DNA of 64,000 nt from Dichetophora obliterata (lineage: Eukaryota > Arthropoda > Insecta > Diptera > Sciomyzidae). Under the pieces are notes generated by a model. That model did no database searches and had not been told where the DNA came from. It saw nothing but the letters and a program-made list of their open reading frames with translations. Where the stretch lies: the NCBI GenBank assembly GCA_963920525.1, contig OY986437.1, positions 95,949,175 through 96,013,174 on the forward strand, in the 5' to 3' direction. The number at the start of each line of letters is the position of its first letter. Position 1 is the stretch's first letter. Made by a program: the position numbers and the translations under genes. Shown one piece after another: positions 53,801-63,544 of this stretch.

Positions 53801-56072
53801 TTGAATTTAGTGACACGCCTTGAACCTCCGCTGCAGCGTCAAAGACGACGCGCAATTTTCCCGGCTTACTAGGACTACTAACTCCAAAGTGTAGTAAATA
53901 CCACGTCCTGTCGCTTCTTATACTAGCTTCGTTTGCATTTAGTTTCCTAGCGTACCCTTTCTCTACATATTTCTCGATGATTGCTTTATATTTGCGATAG
54001 TATTCTTTATCACGATTAAATTTATTTTCCAGCGCCGAAAATCTTTTGATAGCCATATCTCTACTGTCCGGTAGCATAATTTCGTCCGACTTCCAGAGAA
54101 GCCCTGTCTCAAACCGTTCTAAACCGCGGACTGTGGTCTCCATCTGAATTTTCTTTGCTCGTTCAATTTCAGGCGGTTTCTGCAATTCTCTTTCACCGCG
54201 AACCTCAAGATTATCGTCGATAATATAATTTCTTACCAGAGTGTCAATATCATCAACGCTATCTTCTTGAATAAAAAATGACCTCTTAGCTACGCTTTCA
54301 TTTTTAGCACCATTCGGACCATAGACAATCCAGCCTAAGCTCGTCAAAATGGCAGCAGGTCCTTTCCAGCCGTTTGCCATGACCTTCTTGCTCACTCCTA
54401 AATGGGCATGGTCCAATCCGATCAACAACTCGGGCTTAGCATTTTTTAAACTTTGTATTGGAAGGCCTTTCAAATAACGATATTTGGTATGTAGAGCATT
54501 AATATCCAACGTTTTTGTTGGCAGACGTAGATTATTTACTGTTCTTACATTTTTCAGTGCGAATTGCTTGCAGCGCGGCCCTATACCGGATATCTCCAAA
54601 TCGACTTTACTCGACCGCTCCGTGATAGTGTTATTACCAAACCATTGCAGTGTCAAGTCATTACTTGGACCTTTCAACTCGAGACGTTCCGCTAGATCTC
54701 TATTCATTAATGTTAACGCAGATCCCTCATCGATGAACGCATAACTATCGATGACTTTTTCTTTTGCATATAATTTCACAGGCAAGATTTTGAAAAGAAG
54801 TTTGCTTGTCCCTGGATCCATGACAGTGCCTGAAAACGACTGCTGCGTGGCACTAGCACATTCTTTCTCATTTGAATGATCATGTAAAAGTGGATGGTAT
54901 TTTTTGCTGCAACCGCTGACGTCACAACCAAGGCTCACTGTGCACCTATCTGAACGATGTCCACCATTTAAGCAATTAAAACAAAACCTATGCTGCCTTA
55001 CCAGTCGCCATCTACCCTTAACATGCGTGTTTTTAAACTGGTTGCATTTCTCGACGCCGTGCATTCCCTTGCATATTTTGCAGTCATAGTGCTGCACGCT
55101 GTTGTCCACTTCCTTGGCTAAGAAAAATCGGCCGCGGTCGCTTCGACCTGTTATGCGTTTCAGCTGGCTATCGGTTCTAATTCCAGCTGCATTCATTATC
55201 TCTGCAAGTTCTTGTAGCCAGTTGCTAAAATGACGGACCGTCGCTCTAGGTTTTATTTTCACTGAATATCGTGCCCAGTCTAGTCTTCTCTCCACTGGAA
55301 GTTTAAAAATTAACTCCTCCATCAATGTAGGATTAGACAAATGATACTCACAATCCGCTGCTTCGAGAAAGGATGAAAGATTTTCTATCTTAGTTGCAAA
55401 AGGTAACAACTGCTCTATTTGATTATCATGAATCGCCGGAAATGCCCTGATTCTGCTAATTTGGCTGTTCACCAGCTGCTCTGGTCGTCCGAACCTATTC
55501 TGGAGAGTTTCCATTGCCTTATTTACGTTTCTGCAGTGTATAAGTAAACTTTCAACCACCTCTCTAGCCTTTCCTTTCACTGCCTTCTGTAGTCGCATCA
55601 TATTTTGTTGATCAGTGTAATGATACTCTTGCGTCGTCGCTAAAAATGATTCTCTGAACATTGGCCAGTCTTCATGGCGACCATCAAAATCAGGAAGATC
55701 ATATAATTTTCGCCCGGGCACTGCCCTGACCGCTGATAAAGATCCATTGAGATTCTCAAACGCTGTCGCCGTTGATGCTTCAGCACCGCCAGTAGCGTTT
55801 CCTTCAATATTCACTGCATTCGCCACTCCACGAATTATGGGAACTGATGTGGCTGCCGAGGTTGTAGTTTGCAGCTGACTAACTCTGCTTATTTCAGCCT
55901 GCATAGCTGCCATTTGTTGCATTATTTGATTTAATTTGTGTTCAAGCGACGATATCATGCCAGGTGTTGGAGTCTGTTGCTCACATACAGTGTCATCCAA
56001 ATCGTTATCGTCTTCTCTATCTGACATGTTTTCGCCGGCTATTTTTGTCGCTGATCGTAATTTTGGAGGCAT
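50892..56072 (-). CDS. BEL/Pao Gag-Pol polyprotein
   Basis: 1726 residues, no interruption. An N-terminal coiled-coil-like stretch (about 38-70) precedes the Gag region of the DUF1759 type (about 120-300). A Cys-rich segment (DCKICKGMHGVEKC, about 330-343) and a zinc knuckle (CFNCLNGGHRSDRC, 364-377) follow. The protease (DUF1758 type) has AFIDEGSALTLM near 445, with Glu after the Asp as often in this group. The reverse transcriptase spans about 735-905, with YVDD at 862-865. The Peptidase_A17/RNase H-like region follows (HVFGDASESAYAA). The integrase has an H2C2 zinc region (CQVCKNNRASPEAP) and the core motifs VGIDYMGPF, IRSDNGTNFVG and CWERLVRSVK. A DUF5641-type C-terminus (EKGDVVLICD) ends the protein. 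The start is the first ATG (MPPKLRSATK). All catalytic residues I can check are present. Confidence 0.93.
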   Translation of the reverse strand: MPPKLRSATKIAGENMSDREDDNDLDDTVCEQQTPTPGMISSLEHKLNQIMQQMAAMQAEISRVSQLQTTTSAATSVPIIRGVANAVNIEGNATGGAEASTATAFENLNGSLSAVRAVPGRKLYDLPDFDGRHEDWPMFRESFLATTQEYHYTDQQNMMRLQKAVKGKAREVVESLLIHCRNVNKAMETLQNRFGRPEQLVNSQISRIRAFPAIHDNQIEQLLPFATKIENLSSFLEAADCEYHLSNPTLMEELIFKLPVERRLDWARYSVKIKPRATVRHFSNWLQELAEIMNAAGIRTDSQLKRITGRSDRGRFFLAKEVDNSVQHYDCKICKGMHGVEKCNQFKNTHVKGRWRLVRQHRFCFNCLNGGHRSDRCTVSLGCDVSGCSKKYHPLLHDHSNEKECASATQQSFSGTVMDPGTSKLLFKILPVKLYAKEKVIDSYAFIDEGSALTLMNRDLAERLELKGPSNDLTLQWFGNNTITERSSKVDLEISGIGPRCKQFALKNVRTVNNLRLPTKTLDINALHTKYRYLKGLPIQSLKNAKPELLIGLDHAHLGVSKKVMANGWKGPAAILTSLGWIVYGPNGAKNESVAKRSFFIQEDSVDDIDTLVRNYIIDDNLEVRGERELQKPPEIERAKKIQMETTVRGLERFETGLLWKSDEIMLPDSRDMAIKRFSALENKFNRDKEYYRKYKAIIEKYVEKGYARKLNANEASIRSDRTWYLLHFGVSSPSKPGKLRVVFDAAAEVQGVSLNSMLLSGPDQNEPLITVLMKFRQKRFGVCGDIVEMFHQISIRKEDQDSQRFLWRPGRNGQLEEYVMVAMTFGATCSPSSAQFVKNLNANGFRDKYPDAVDAIVNNHYVDDFVHCFDDQHEAARITEEIVWIHKKGGFDLQKIISNSKYVNENFQKGTAEASNVNLNFNNNLLNVSKVLGLCWHIENDSLKFVLSFGKIKPELLNGGRIPTKREVLSATMSVFDPFGLAAEYTIMAKLLLQSIWRKKLDWDTTIKDDDAEKWRNWLQMLRDIDKVVVPRCYGIGFMQVTVELHVFGDASESAYAAAAYWRIIDFSGIRLVFVLGKSKVSPIKLTSVPRLDAPSKTTRNFPGLQSAVLAARLRKVVMDSHDKRPTKVLMWTDSRTVLSWICSDHRRYKPYVGHRVGEILDNSRVEDWRWLPSALNPADFATREKSSKRESFWVRGPLFLLEDESNWPAIKISCETKEELRQKFVMVALEAENNFFERFSCYMRLKRVLAWILRFRNNCLKRAGAHSNKELSLKELETAENIICRSAQITEFSDEHNILSSGGKIDKNSKLLSYSPYVDINGVMRVGGRIDRAAAVQFYTRRPIILPRGHRVTKLLVEFYHRIWKHQNENTIVAEIRRKYWVPHIRVEVKRAARNCQVCKNNRASPEAPLMGQLPEDRLTPFVRPFSYVGIDYMGPFMVAIGRRSEKRWIVLFTCLTIRAVHLEIARDLTTDTCLMCIRNFMNRRGTPTRIRSDNGTNFVGADRELKRQLGEFDHGKIRNALATKNIEWLFNCPLNPHAGGCWERLVRSVKRAIGHSLHSQSLQEHCLYSLMCEAENIVNSRPLTHIPIDTPTSQPLTPNHFLIGTPNTEQTPHHEEEKMRVTTKQWRKVQQLQYCLWKKWLSEYLPELCRRTKWCRPVKPLEKGDVVLICDSSIHRSNWPMARVEKVFPGKDQQVRSAEVRCSGGVLRRPACMLAKLDLMGES

Positions 56073-56547
56073 GAACCTAACCTAACTTTCAACCCTAATA
56101 CCTTCTCAACCCCGTAACCAAATCAAATAGGTACTCACCGCTATGCCAAATTTTAAGTCAGTTCAATTACTCTGCCGCCACGCTATTTGCTGCTTGCAAG
56201 CTTCTTCCACTTGTACCACTTTAGTATGTGCTGGTTTCTATTGGTCCACCCGCAGCTGCCGTTGCTTACGATCACGTAAGAATCAATTGTCTTACAGTTC
56301 CTTGTATGCTCTAGTAGTTCAATCGTGCAGATACTTCCACTGCGTGTGCCTCTCCAATGAGGCTGCCTTATATCTTATGTCGTTCACGACCTTTTAGCTC
56401 CTATGAAAGACTTGCGCCCGACACACTTGCAATCTCTGCCAAATTAATTGTCGCTTTTGATGTTTTATTGCACGATCACGTTGCTCCGCGACTATAGGTG
56501 GTACTTCTGTGGACACGTTTTCGTCTCAAGAAAACGAAATAAAAGAT

Positions 56548-56893
56548 TGTGACTTTCCGGCAATCGTTAGACTGGTTGAAATAAGAACAATTCTACTCGT
56601 GTAAGAGATTGTTTGTTTGTTTTATTTCCTAAATTAATTCACATGTTTGACAATAAGGATTGTACAAATATAGAGAGATTACTTACGTTTTGTGTGTTTC
56701 TAATGATTGCCAGTAAAAAAGTGCCGGAAACTTCTACAGCTAAAAATGGCGAATCATTTTGACAAATCAAGTTTTATAAAGATAATTTCAATTATAAGAT
56801 TTCAAGTTAAATAAACACAGGGTGTTTTTGAGAATAAAAAATAGAAATAATAAAATGAAAGTTCACATAAAAATACTGCGTCGATCGCCAACA
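56548..56893 (-). repeat. 5' LTR of the BEL/Pao element
   Basis: 346 bp, direct copy of 50520-50865. The 475 bases from here to the polyprotein start are untranslated leader. Confidence 0.93.
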
Positions 56894-56911
56894 CTGAGAG
56901 AACATATCTGC

Positions 56912-56968
56912 CGGCGAATGTCAAAAACAGCTGTTTAGTGTTATTATCTTTTACTTTGACATTCGCCG
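56912..56968. repeat. Short hairpin (14-bp arms)
   Basis: CGGCGAATGTCAAA (56912-56925) and its exact complement (56955-56968) flank 29 bases. A similar TTTTACTTTGACATTTTGCG occurs at about 57191. Possibly the end of a decayed MITE. The hairpin directly follows the BEL target duplication. Confidence 0.5.
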
Positions 56969-57443
56969 ATACAAATTCCATCCATCCAGCGTTTTTGCTT
57001 AAATAGTTCACTGGGCACCTTAAAAAAGGAAACTTTTACCTTGTTCCAAAAGTTTTGGTGTATCGCGTACTTTTTCGGCACTCCAAGGAAATTGTTTTAA
57101 AAATTATTTTAAACACAAATTTAATATTAAAATTTAATAGTTTGACTTATAGTCAGAAATTGTAATTTGATTGCTTACTTGTCTTTTTTGTTTTACTTTG
57201 ACATTTTGCGATCCAAGTTTACCTTATATATAATTGAATCATGAACAAGATGTATTTATGAAGGTGGTAGAAGTAGGAGACGTCTATCAAATCGGTACCG
57301 TAGCAATATCAAAATAGAAATACAATATTGCCATATTTTGAACGGTAATACAATCAAAAATCCCATGTTTCATTAATTGTTTTATTGTTTTGAGTGAAGT
57401 GTATGAATATTGTGATAGAATATATGAAAAAATTCCGAAAAGC

Positions 57444-57731
57444 TGTGTTGTTTACCATAGTACTTAGAAAAAGGCAAAAATATGCTTTTTCAAAGTTCCA
57501 AAGGAAGATTTTCGAAGAAGAAGGTGGATCGACAGTTGCGGTTTGGAGGTGAAGCCCAAGGGTACAGTCAGTGGAAAGCATTTTTGGATACAGGATTATA
57601 TAAAAGCTCCATTTGATACATTAAGTAAAAAAGCACATCTGATGCCGAGCGTAATCCTTTCGTTGCATTTAAAGCCATTGGTGCTAAATGTTGATCTTAG
57701 AACGGAAAACGTACAAAAAGTAAATGGCTAG
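57444..57731 (+). pseudogene. THAP-domain fragment
   Basis: The frame reads FFKVPKEDFRRRRWIDSCGL, then GTVSGKHFWIQDYIKAP. FFK.P.......W followed by a Cys and by KHF..DY is the pattern of the THAP zinc finger, a DNA-binding domain used by P-element and Kolobok transposases and by host proteins. The CSxHF cysteine is replaced by Gly, an in-frame stop lies before the FFK motif, and no catalytic domain follows. A relic of a transposase N-terminus is most likely. Confidence 0.65.
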
Positions 57732-57789
57732 ATCGCAGAACACAGACTGAGTAAATAAATATATGTGAATAAAAAAATCATAACAATAT

Positions 57790-57910
57790 ATTTTAAAGGA
57801 AATTTTCACAGTGACAGAGAGGGCTTTAAATTCATATGGAAATGGAATTGCCAGACAAAACCTCCAAGTGAGATGATTGCGTGAGTTTTTCAAAATGTGG
57901 CCATTAATCT
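57790..57910 (+). repeat. Dispersed repeat, copy 1
   Basis: ATTCATATGGAAATGGAATTG, followed by CCAAGTGAGATGATTGC, recurs in diverged form at 62690-62840 together with a GAGAGAG run before it. The nature of this family is unknown. The 57911-58180 stretch shows nothing further. Confidence 0.5.
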
Positions 57911-58189
57911 CCTTTCGCGACTTCAAAACTCCCGTCTCAAAGTCTTTGTCCCACTCAAAAGAAAAACACAGAAAGTGGCGGCACTTCACCAAAATACTGA
58001 CATTGCTACGATATAGTTGTACCACCATCATAAATACGTCTTTATTCTTGAAAAAGAATTAACTAAATTAAATTTCTGGGTTTCTTTGTTTTCTTTTTTT
58101 TTTTTTGTCACTTTTACAAGCATACGTAAAATTTTTGCCTCATTATGCCAATATTAATGCCAGCCAACTTGCTGTCTGATTGTTCACGA

Positions 58190-59165
58190 ATGGAAAAAAT
58201 CAAGCGTTCTTTGCTTGAATCAAGCATATATGCTATCAGTTTACACTCAAGCGTAAATTGCTCAATTCAAGAATTATTTTGCTAGAATTGAGCAAACTTA
58301 AAACACATGATATTAAGAAAAAATACTCAATTCAAGCAACATTTGCTTAAAACTCAAGAATATTTTTTCTACATTCGAATCTAATATTTACTTGAAATGA
58401 GAAAAATTTGCTTGATTCAAGTAAACAATTGGCTGAAAACTAGAATAATTTGCTTGATTTGAAAAATTTATTTTTCTTGAATTGAAAACAATTTGCTGAA
58501 AACTAGATTAATTTACTTGATTTAAGAAATTTAGTTTTCTTGAACTGAGAACAATTTGCTTGATTCAAGTACACAATTTGCTGAAACTAGAATAATTTGC
58601 TTCATTAGAGAAATTTATTTTCAATGAATTGAGAAAAATTTGCTTGATTCAAGTAAACAATTTACTGAAATCTGAAATAATTTACATAATTTGAGAAATT
58701 TATTTTCCTTTAATTGAGAACATTTTGATTGATTTAAGTAAATAATTTACTGAAAAATAAAATAATTTGCTCGATTTCCACAAAGCAACAACACTTTCGC
58801 ATGCTTTGTTGGCATACATTGGCGACAGTGATCTTTAACGTAGATTTTGTTGTCTAGCGACTCTTGTACAACAACTTCAAGATTTTCATGACTGTTGCAA
58901 TTCGCTGAATTGTTCAAAGACGACAACTCTGCGTTTGCTTAAATTAAGAAAATATTTTCTTGATTCAAATCTTATTCCAGGTTTTAGAATTAAGTATTTT
59001 ATGCTTGTTTCAAGCTGTTTATTTTGCTCAATTTTGGCAATAAATGCTCATAATAATTGTTTTTTTCTTAATTTTAGTTTGTAATGCTTGATTTGAGCAA
59101 ATTAGACTTAATTTTAAATTTTCTTATATAAAGCAAAATATTTGCTTAATATAAGAATATTATTT
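58190..59165. repeat. Degenerate direct and inverted repeats (TTGCTTGATTCAAG family)
   Basis: About 90-base tandem units with CTTGAATTGAGAA, TTTGCTTGATTCAAG and CAATTTGCTGAAAACTAGAA run from 58190 to about 58780. After about 150 bases of unique sequence (58781-58930) related motifs reappear, partly inverted, up to 59165. The layout recalls the foldback elements at 1816 and 20123. No terminal repeat or target duplication could be fixed. Confidence 0.55.
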
Positions 59166-59214
59166 CGAGCTGACCATTGAAAAAGTGCAAGTTTTTTGGT
59201 TAAAATTGGAAATT

Positions 59215-59930
59215 GGATCGGAAGCAGATCCGTCTCGAGCCCATTACGAGTCCGTCAGAACAAAGTTTTTAAAAATAAACAAACCAAATACAAGGCAGTT
59301 TTTAAGTTGTTATCAAATCATTTAAAACGTTTTGTTTTTAATGGATAAGGGATACGAAATATAATTTTGTGCTTATTTTTATTTTTAATAACTTCCCTAT
59401 ATCATTAGCCACGTGCTCCTGAAGCTCTCCCTTAAACCGAATAGAACAACTTCGCAGAATTTTGAAATAATTATGATGAGTGAGCAACTCAAGATATTTT
59501 TGGAAACTTTTCGAAAAGGAAAAACTATAATCAATTGTTTGAAGAAATAAGTAGGAAATTAAATTTACTTTCATTATAAGAATGTAAAAACTAAACTTAT
59601 TACAAAGAAATAAAAATTAAATATTTTGAATCTAACATTAATATTTTAAATCTAACAGAATTATTTAAAGTAACGAGCCCGTCGTGAATTCGCATTATTT
59701 AAAAACGTCTCGAAACGAAAAAAAGAGTCTAAAACCGATTTGTGCATGAAGTGCGTTTCGAGACAAACCCGAAAAAATAGAAAAAGCGGTTTGAATTTTT
59801 GAGAGGAATTTCCTATGACGAAGGATCAGTTTCATATGCAAAACGCAACCCATTACGGATAAAATCAACGAAGAAGTAAGTTCTTTCCGAATTTGTAACG
59901 GTTTCGTATTGTCTCATGTGTTCGCAGGGT
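59215..59930. mobile_element. Decayed relative of the 20123-21394 foldback element
   Basis: Collinear matches with the first copy: GGATCGGAAGCAGATCCGTCT and ACGAGTCCGTCAG at the left end; GGATAAGGGATACGAAATA and GTGCTCCTGAAGCTCTCC in the centre (GGATTAGGGATACGAAATA and GTGCTTCTCAAGCTCTCC in the other copy); GAATTCGCATTATTTAAAAA and GAGAGGAATTTCC towards the right. The 24-bp repeats are reduced to single diverged units. A minus frame at 59338-59574 corresponds to the central frame of the other copy. Confidence 0.7.
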
Positions 59931-59999
59931 AAATGTACATTAAAAACTGGATCAGGGTTAATTGGTTCTAAAATTATCAAGTTGATTTTTTCAAACGAT

Positions 60000-60065
60000 A
60001 TAAACCGTTATAAACGATATCGTTATAAACGATATAAACGATATACCGATATAAACGATATAATA
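60000..60065. repeat. ATAAACGAT simple repeat
   Basis: Short tandem variants of CGATATAAA/CGTTATAAA over about 65 bases. Confidence 0.7.
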
Positions 60066-60473
60066 CCGATGTTTAAGCTCACTTTGGCCTTAAGGGGGTC
60101 CTCTGGTAATCCGAAAAATTTTTTCGATTTTTTTTTTCATATTTCTATTGCTCAGATACTCAAAAACATTTTCCCAAAAGGATTTTTCAAAATTCGAAAT
60201 AGTTTAGGAGATACAGGCATTTTTGTGTAGGTATGTTTTCGTCAAAATAACGCATCAGCAAAGTTGTTTATTTGCCTGCAGTCATTAGTCGAAAATTCTG
60301 TGGAATTCTTCCAAAATATGTATTGATATTACAAAATATACACACACAGTATGTATACATGCAGTATGTATACATGCATGTTTTGATTTAGGGGTTGAAA
60401 TGATTTTGAGCCCAGGTGTTCACATGAAAGAAGCAAACGAACGAGATTCAGTTTATTTTCGAACGCTGAAAAC

Positions 60474-60928
60474 ATGAGAAAAGAAATATGGTCAACATAT
60501 TATCACAAAAGTTCAAGTGATAGTAATCCACAACATATGTATTGCCCACCTGGTGAGTCCAGCTGGTGCGCCTATCAAAAGTCAGCAGCAGAAGGCTCAT
60601 TAGCCTCATTTCACCACACGTACGCCCCACTTGATGGAAAGGTTCTGCAAGTAATGAAGTCGAAATCGCAAATTTTCTGGCAACCTGCATTTTCAACGAA
60701 GGCTTCACAAGTATTTTAAAAATAATGTCAACAATGGGTATTGTCATCGGCCCACAAGCCGAGATGTATGCTGAATCTCGCGACGGAAAACGACTTCAAC
60801 GCTCAGAGCTAAAAACGTACGCATCATCGAAAGAGGGTCGCACAGCCCGCAGAGCCCAAAAAGCCATGGAAAACTCGTTTTATGAGATGGAGGAAGGCAC
60901 ACTTTATGGGGCTGGAATTGCCGATTAA
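60474..60928 (+). pseudogene. Mutator-like/Kolobok-type transposase C-terminal part, internally deleted
   Basis: The first segment reads MRKEIWSTYYHKSSSDSNPQ and CPPGESSWCAYQKSAAEG, matching the C..G..SWC..QK region of this transposase group as I know it. After a frame change near 60650 come ANFLATCIFNEGFTSILKIM, then STMGIVIGPQAEMYAES, then LYGAGIAD as the final residues. The segment that in related proteins carries the TQNNNES-type motif, roughly 50 residues, is missing at the junction. No start can be assigned because the N-terminal half is absent. Confidence 0.7.
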
Positions 60929-61182
60929 TATTCGTAAGTATTGTATTAAAAAAATATGTGTTAATGTCATTTGTGTGCCTCAAAATTGAAGTCAAAACTT
61001 TAAACGCGTTTTTCTCGAAACCATGTTTTTCAAAACTTTGCGCACGATAACTCAAACAGTTTTTGACCGATTTTGATATATGAGGCATGAAACGACGCAG
61101 AATTTACGTCGCTATAGCCCCTACCTCAAACTTGCCGAAAAAATAATGTTTACTATTTTTTTTTCTACACTAGACTACAAAA

Positions 61183-61421
61183 AAAAAGGTCGAAATTCGA
61201 TTTTTCATTTTCAAAGTGGCGGCTCCCCCCCTAAAAAAATTTCAATTTTTGTTTCCGAGGTAGGGGCTATAGGGACATTCATTCTAAGTAACTGAATATT
61301 CCACAAAAAGGTCGAAATTCGATTTTTCATTTTCAAAGTGGCGGCTCCCCCCCTAAAAAAATTTCAATTTTTGTTTCCGAGGTAGGGGCTATAGGGACAT
61401 TCATTCTAAGTAACTGAATAT
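61183..61421. repeat. 122-bp tandem duplication
   Basis: Two copies (61183-61299 and 61305-61421) of AGGTCGAAATTCGATTTTTC...TTCTAAGTAACTGAATAT appear identical over about 117 bases. This is a very recent duplication inside an otherwise decayed element, or an assembly duplication. Confidence 0.85.
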
Positions 61422-61679
61422 TTTTTTTTTTTCAGACGATGTTTACTCTTGGAATCGTGCGCAATTCGGACCCACCTTTTTTCCGGAGAACCTCGTTACC
61501 AGGCCGAGAACTTTCTGAACGGTCCATAAATTCACTTTTTCAAAATTTTGCATTTTTTTCAATAAATTAAGCTACCCAAATCAAAAAACGGAACTAAAAT
61601 ATCTTTACTCGTTCTCTTTCCACAATATTTTGAAAAAAGGCTAAAATTTGGCATAGATTACCAGAGGACCCCCTTAAGT

Positions 61680-63544
61680 GCACTTGAAGGGTGAATAAAT
61701 TTTTTTAAATAACAAATTATTTCTCTTACACACGCATGTAAAATGCAACAAAACACACTCGCGTTAAACATTCAGCTAACCATGTAAATTGGTTTGAGTT
61801 ATTGTTGTACTCGATTTCGGTGTTGTTCTAACAACACCATCGGCGTAAAGCCAACATCAACAAAAACATTATGCAACAACACATCATGTGTCGTCCTTAA
61901 AATATGCTCTGCTCCAGAGGCAAACAATTAAAATCAGGAAGCATTTTAATCCGCTTAATAAGGGACTCTTAAGAAGAACACAACCAGCAAAGATGAGGAA
62001 GATGCTAGATAGAGCCGAGGATGACTTAACACATGGTGATGCAACTAGGTTTGAAAACTACTGCGTTAAGGCATGTTACGTCAGCCAGAAACGGAGAAAA
62101 AAACAAAAATAAAAGTGTTGGAATCTAAATTATGGCCCAAGGTTTGTGGGAACTTACTTCAGTGAGTCTAGGAAAATGTAAGAGTTAATGGTAGGTTTGT
62201 GGACGCGTATACGATATGTATGTATATGTGTGTGTTCACGGAAGTTGAATTTATGTATATGGCAGAGAATGGTCTCAGCCGGTTGCCGGTGTTCAAGCAG
62301 CAGAACGAATGAGAAAAGTTTAAAGTAATTACATGGAGTTTTTGTTTTGCCCAAATTGTAAAGGGGCTACTAAATTTTTAATGCAAAGTAATGCTTAAGA
62401 TCCTTTTTGAAAAACTAGTCATTTTAATCTCTCAATAATAAGGCTGAATATTAATATATCTGTATATTTTGGGGATATTTTGACTGCCAGGATTTTCCAT
62501 GGGGAAGAGAATTTTGATTTTTTTTTTGCAATATTGCATTCAATTAAAATTATTCTTGAATGTGGCTTAAATTTGATAATTCCATACATTATTATGTTAC
62601 ACAGATCGAGGAAATCTTTCAGAAATAGATTAATGGCCTTCTCTTGTAAAACGAATGCAGTCCCTAGCGTTAGATTTTTATCTGGCAATATATTTTAAAG
62701 AAAAATTTAAATGAGAGAGAGAGAGAGAGGATTTGCTCTAATTCATATGAAAATGGAATAGCAAGACAACAAAAACCAAGTGAGGTGATTGCATGCGTTA
62801 AACAAAAAAGGGCCATACATTTGTTTGATTTTAAAAATAATTCTGTATTATTATTTGCCATTTTTTTATTCTCTTTAACATTATATAGTTCTGAATATTA
62901 TTTTAAAGTAATTTTTATGAATTTTTTTTTTAGAGAGAAAAAATGAGAAGGAAAAAATGTGCATATTTTGTCATTGTCCAATAAAGTGATTTTTCAATTG
63001 TAATTTGTTCCTTATGTCCTGTAACCTTTATGTCAAAGATATTTCACTAAAACTTCGATATGTGTAAAAATATTATTACAAACATAATTTTCTTACAGTT
63101 AATATATAAGTAAAGTTAATATATAAGAACAATATATTTTACCTTTCAAATCCGTTAGAAATCAAAAATATTTATTATTAAATAATATAATAGAAAATAC
63201 TTCTTAAAATCAATTCAAAAATAATTCAAAAATATTGAGAATGTTAGAATATACTAAAGTTCACACTTTGAAGGTCTTAAAACTTTGATGATGTCACTTT
63301 GTGGGGGGGGGTAGGTTTCCATTCAATGTTTCAAAACTTTAAACTCTAAAAATATTTTAAGTATCTTAACGAATGTGTAAAATATCAAGTCAATGCATTG
63401 TATTTTGTAGAATTCATGAAGATTTAACTTATTTGATGGCATCACTTTGCATAGGAGTAAGGCGGAATTATTATTGGATTGCATAATCAAATAAAAAATA
63501 TATTATATAAAATAAACTGGCCATTTCAACTCTTGGAAGGACTT
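61680..63544. other. Anonymous DNA, no gene seen, one dispersed repeat
   Basis: AT-rich. The plus frame 61888-62112 (RRTQPAKMRKMLDRAEDDLT) is not recognised. Copy 2 of the dispersed repeat of 57790-57910 is at 62690-62840, preceded by a (GA)n run (62712-62730). A G-run lies at 63303-63310. No RNA gene or terminal repeat was found. Confidence 0.4.

Larger units (their letters stand above)
50520..56893 (-). mobile_element. BEL/Pao LTR retrotransposon, apparently intact
   Basis: Minus-strand element with 346-bp LTRs at 56548-56893 (5') and 50520-50865 (3'). They differ at five positions that I can see. On the minus strand they begin TGTTGGCGATCG and end GGAAAGTCACA. CTGAG flanks both ends (50515-50519 and 56894-56898), a 5-bp duplication. 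The single polyprotein frame is uninterrupted. I could not assign a primer-binding site; the base after the 5' LTR is not a standard TGG. The tract GGAGGCCGGGA before the 3' LTR may serve as polypurine tract. A recent insertion. Confidence 0.93.
60094..61673 (+). mobile_element. TTAA-flanked Mutator/Kolobok-like remnant
   Basis: The ends GGGGGTCCTCTGGTAATC and, inverted, GATTACCAGAGGACCCCC (with one change, TAGATTACC) are directly flanked by TTAA on both sides (60090-60093 and 61674-61677). A TTAA target and a G-rich terminus suit Kolobok-type elements; a 3-base target cannot be excluded. The element contains an internally deleted transposase (60474-60928) and a 122-bp tandem duplication near its right end. 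It is non-autonomous. Confidence 0.75.

Noticed and set aside
53412..53823. Plus-strand frames of 109-118 residues opposite the BEL polyprotein
   Set aside because: Shadows of the real minus-strand frame, without recognisable domains.
60000..60065. Regulatory array of ATAAACGAT
   Set aside because: Short imperfect simple repeat; slippage explains it.
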